Origin: Thermoleophilia bacterium UBA2241
GTDB taxonomy: Bacteria; Actinomycetota; Thermoleophilia; UBA2241
Assembly (NCBI GenBank): GCA_002347645.1
Contig: DDYF01000059.1
Coordinates: 1 to 50,945 of the forward strand
DNA: 50,945 nucleotides
Reading direction: 5' to 3'
In this document: piece after piece, positions 48,909-50,945 of the stretch
How the letters are laid out: each line of letters opens with the position of its first letter
Numbering within the stretch: position 1 is the first letter of the stretch
The notes under the pieces: generated by a model
Told to the model about the DNA's origin: nothing
The model's input: only the letters and a program-made list of their open reading frames with translations
Databases searched by the model: none
Made by a program: the position numbers and the translations under genes

Positions 48909-50594
48909 ATGAGCGCGACCGTGCCATCCGGGCACGGACCTGCTTCACCCGAGGCAGGCCGTCGGCGGCTACGCGGCGCAGGGCGTCAAGCTCCCAACGC
49001 TGCGCAGGATCCGGCACGTCCTACGTGGCCGCACTTCGGCCGCGCCGTTCTCCTCGTCTCGCTCTCGCTCGCCATCGCCGTCTTCTGTCTCGGCAGCCCA
49101 CGGCCCGCGCGGGCCGCGTCGCCGTGGGCCCCGGTGAACTCGCCGTTCGGGGCCTCGTCGGCCGTCAACGACGTCTGCGCCTTCGGCACGCTGGGCCTTG
49201 CCGCCGTCGGTGACGACGGCCAGATCGCCATCTCGCGCAACGCCGGCCGGACCTGGAGCGTCGCGGTCCTCGACGGCCTGGAGTCGGCCGTGCTCACGAC
49301 GATCGCCGTCGACAGCTCGGGCCGCGGCGTCGTCGCGTCCGGCGGCCTTCTGCTCGTGCGGGACGGATGGGGTGGCGTCTGGCACCTGCCCTCGTACACG
49401 GGACCCGGCCCGAGGTCGGCGATCAACGATGCGGCGATGCGGGGCCTGAGAGCAGTCGCCGTGGGCGACGAGGGGTCGATCCTGGAGAGCGCGGACGGCG
49501 GCGCGACGTGGAGTGCCGCCCCGTCGCCGACGGCGAGTCGGCTCACGTCGGTGGCGATCGCCGGTGACGGCACGGCCGTCGCCGGCTCCGCGTCGGGCGA
49601 GGTCCTCGTCGCCGCGGACGGCGCCTGGACCGTGGCCGGCGCGGTCTCCGGGGGCGTGACCTCCGTCGCGGCCGCCTCAGCCCCGGTGTGGGGCGACGGC
49701 CGGCCCGATCTCTTCGCCACCGACGGCGACGACGTCCGCTGCAGCGACGACCGGGTCATGTTCCTCCCTCTACCCGGTCTGCCCGACCTGAGCTCCCAAT
49801 CGTGGCCGACCATGGTGTGCCCCGGCGTCCCGGAGTGTTCGCTGCTTCTCGCCGGGGCTCCGAACGCGGGCTGCTTCGAGCCTCTCACGCAGCAGTGGCT
49901 TGCTGGCAGCCTCGGACTCGCCGGCGCCGCGTGCGCGGTGGCGCCGGGAAGCCAGAGCGTCGCCTACGTCCTCGGCATCGACGGGCGGCTGGTCCGCACG
50001 TTGAGCGCCGGCTATGAGGCCGCGACGGCCAAGGTGTCCAAGACGCGCATCGTGGTCGGCGGCAGCGCCCGGCTGACGGCGAACGTTCGCGTGGGCGCGC
50101 CGGGGGAGGTGCGCGTGCGACAGCGCGTGCCGGGCCGGTCCTGGACGACGTTGAAGAAGCTCGCGTGGACGTCCGCCGACTGGCATCGCAACCTGGCGGT
50201 CACGCTCAAGCCGCGACTCACGCACGACTACCGCCTGGAGTTCCGCTACGGCGGCGCCGCGGTCGTCCTGGCCGCCCCCGTCAAGGTCGCCGTCGCGCCC
50301 AAGGTCACGACGACGACGGCGAGCCTTAGTCTGCGGGTCGGGGCCGTGTATCGCCTCTCCGGGACGGTCACTCCCAGGCTGCCGGGCGAGAAGGTCTACC
50401 TCTACACCGACCGTGGAGGAAGCTGGCGGCGCGTCAGCCTTCAGGGCGCTGTCAAGCTCAAGGACGGGCGGACCTGGGTGAGTCGCGCCTTCGGGACCCC
50501 GAAGGCGGAAACGTATCACCTGCGGGCGCGCGTGCTTGCGACGCGCGCCCACGAAGCCGCCTGGAGTCGCATCGTGACGGTCACGATCCGGTGA
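48909..50594 (+). CDS. Secreted BNR/YCF48-like propeller protein
   Basis: 561-residue exported protein. After about 45 residues and a hydrophobic signal (RAVLLVSLSLAIAVFCLG, cleavage near ARAA) come repeats of the AVGDDGQIAISRNAGRTWS and AVGDEGSILESADGGATWS type, as in YCF48/BNR propellers. Residues from about 380 form two Ig-like or stalk segments ending in RIVTVTIR, distantly like the C-termini of the two other secreted propeller proteins. ATG 48909 is preferred (AAGGA eight bases upstream) over ATG 48891, which lacks a ribosome site. Extracellular function unknown. Confidence 0.78.
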   Translation: MSATVPSGHGPASPEAGRRRLRGAGRQAPNAAQDPARPTWPHFGRAVLLVSLSLAIAVFCLGSPRPARAASPWAPVNSPFGASSAVNDVCAFGTLGLAAVGDDGQIAISRNAGRTWSVAVLDGLESAVLTTIAVDSSGRGVVASGGLLLVRDGWGGVWHLPSYTGPGPRSAINDAAMRGLRAVAVGDEGSILESADGGATWSAAPSPTASRLTSVAIAGDGTAVAGSASGEVLVAADGAWTVAGAVSGGVTSVAAASAPVWGDGRPDLFATDGDDVRCSDDRVMFLPLPGLPDLSSQSWPTMVCPGVPECSLLLAGAPNAGCFEPLTQQWLAGSLGLAGAACAVAPGSQSVAYVLGIDGRLVRTLSAGYEAATAKVSKTRIVVGGSARLTANVRVGAPGEVRVRQRVPGRSWTTLKKLAWTSADWHRNLAVTLKPRLTHDYRLEFRYGGAAVVLAAPVKVAVAPKVTTTTASLSLRVGAVYRLSGTVTPRLPGEKVYLYTDRGGSWRRVSLQGAVKLKDGRTWVSRAFGTPKAETYHLRARVLATRAHEAAWSRIVTVTIR

Positions 50595-50640
50595 GGCGGG
50601 GATTCGACATGTCCAGACGACGGAGAGCGGGGACCGATCG

Positions 50641-50945
50641 ATGAACAAGCGGCGTTGGCGCCGGCTGTCGGCCGCCGTCGTGCTCGTCCTGGCGGCGGCG
50701 ATCGCACTCATCGGCCCCGGGCTCGTCAAGGCGGCCGGGTCCCTGGTAGACGGCGACACCCACGTCATCACCGCGATCGCGGGCTTGGGCGGCAGCATCT
50801 CGCCCGAGGGGTCAGTCGTGATCGTCGAGCCGGACGACCAGACCTTCACCATCACCCCGGCGACCGGCTACCACGTCGCCGACGTCGAGGTCGACGGCGC
50901 CTCGCAGGGCCCCCTCGATACCTACACCTTCGAGGAGGTCAGCGC
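50641..50945 (+). CDS. Secreted protein, cut by window end
   Basis: The first 101 residues of an exported protein running off the window. A basic start (MNKRRWRR) and hydrophobic stretch to about 30 form a signal peptide. The mature part resembles Listeria-Bacteroides-type or similar extracellular repeats (GGSISPEGSVVIVEPDDQTF, then ITPATGYHVADVEVDG). The ATG lies 46 bases after the previous stop, with GGAGAGCGGGG upstream, so it is probably in the same transcript. The rest of the gene is needed for identification. Confidence 0.7.
   Translation, partial: MNKRRWRRLSAAVVLVLAAAIALIGPGLVKAAGSLVDGDTHVITAIAGLGGSISPEGSVVIVEPDDQTFTITPATGYHVADVEVDGASQGPLDTYTFEEVS

Noticed and set aside
1..50945. tRNA, rRNA, CRISPR arrays, insertion sequences, attachment sites
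   Set aside because: Reading both strands I found no cloverleaf with a T-loop, no regular spacer-repeat array, no transposase and no flanking inverted repeats; a covariance-model scan would be needed to exclude small RNAs.

Overview
This window is a chromosome segment from a high-GC bacterium. I infer an actinobacterium with facultative or anaerobic metabolism. The grounds are heavy GTG start use, TAGGCT/TAGACT-type -10 boxes, a zinc-type (C+) ribosomal protein S18, DUF3618 and Holin-X type small membrane proteins, and an anaerobe-like gene set: nitrate reductase, hybrid cluster protein, a double-cubane-type dehydratase with its activase, and a lysine-fermentation dehydrogenase. The secreted proteins sharing one Lys/Tyr-rich C-terminal module resemble proteins I associate with uncultured Coriobacteriia-like lineages, but the placement is not proven. 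I see no rRNA, tRNA, CRISPR array, insertion sequence or phage block.

Layout. 0-7.4 kb: a translationally coupled narGHJI operon extended by an HPP-family membrane protein (candidate nitrite/nitrate carrier), facing a 54-residue rubredoxin gene. 7.4-12.1 kb: a DUF488 protein, a decayed cupin, and a large cyclase/AAA/TPR signalling protein. 12.3-15.2 kb: a metal-type two-component system whose sensor carries a Met/Gly loop, next to a secreted Met/Gly/Cys protein with the same motif. 15.3-19.1 kb: a broken shikimate-dehydrogenase-like gene, an acyltransferase-like protein and a GGDEF-EAL membrane protein. 19.3-26 kb: an unusual rpsR-kdd-hisF run, a DASS transporter, a phospholipase-D enzyme and a stand-alone AICAR formyltransferase. 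26-31.7 kb: a CoA-disulfide-reductase-like flavoprotein, a DUF364-modA-DUF364 set, an acyl-CoA dehydrogenase and a peroxiredoxin remnant. 31.8-40.4 kb: an Fpg-like protein without the catalytic proline, a protein phosphatase, a secreted beta-propeller protein, a TetR-Hcp continuous reading frame, exported MsrA and MsrB, and an inositol-monophosphatase-family enzyme with a leaderless promoter. 40.4-44.7 kb: a five-gene cluster (double-cubane protein, activase, EF2568-type desulfurase, DUF3343, YedF) that looks like a selenium/sulfur-linked redox system. 44.7-50.9 kb: a 22-residue membrane peptide, two more secreted propeller proteins, a cNMP-domain protein, a holin-like/DUF3618 pair and a gene cut by the window end.

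How parts may work together. Nar plus HPP supports nitrate respiration and nitrite traffic. Hcp would handle the NO or hydroxylamine that follows, under a TetR-type switch with a visible operator. The ModA/DUF364 group may supply metal, with Mo for NarG one possible use. The lipoprotein Msr pair and the Met-rich sensor point to oxidative and metal stress at the envelope. Several convergent gene pairs are separated by strong hairpins. Three gene remnants (cupin, AroE-like, peroxiredoxin) show gene decay in this region.
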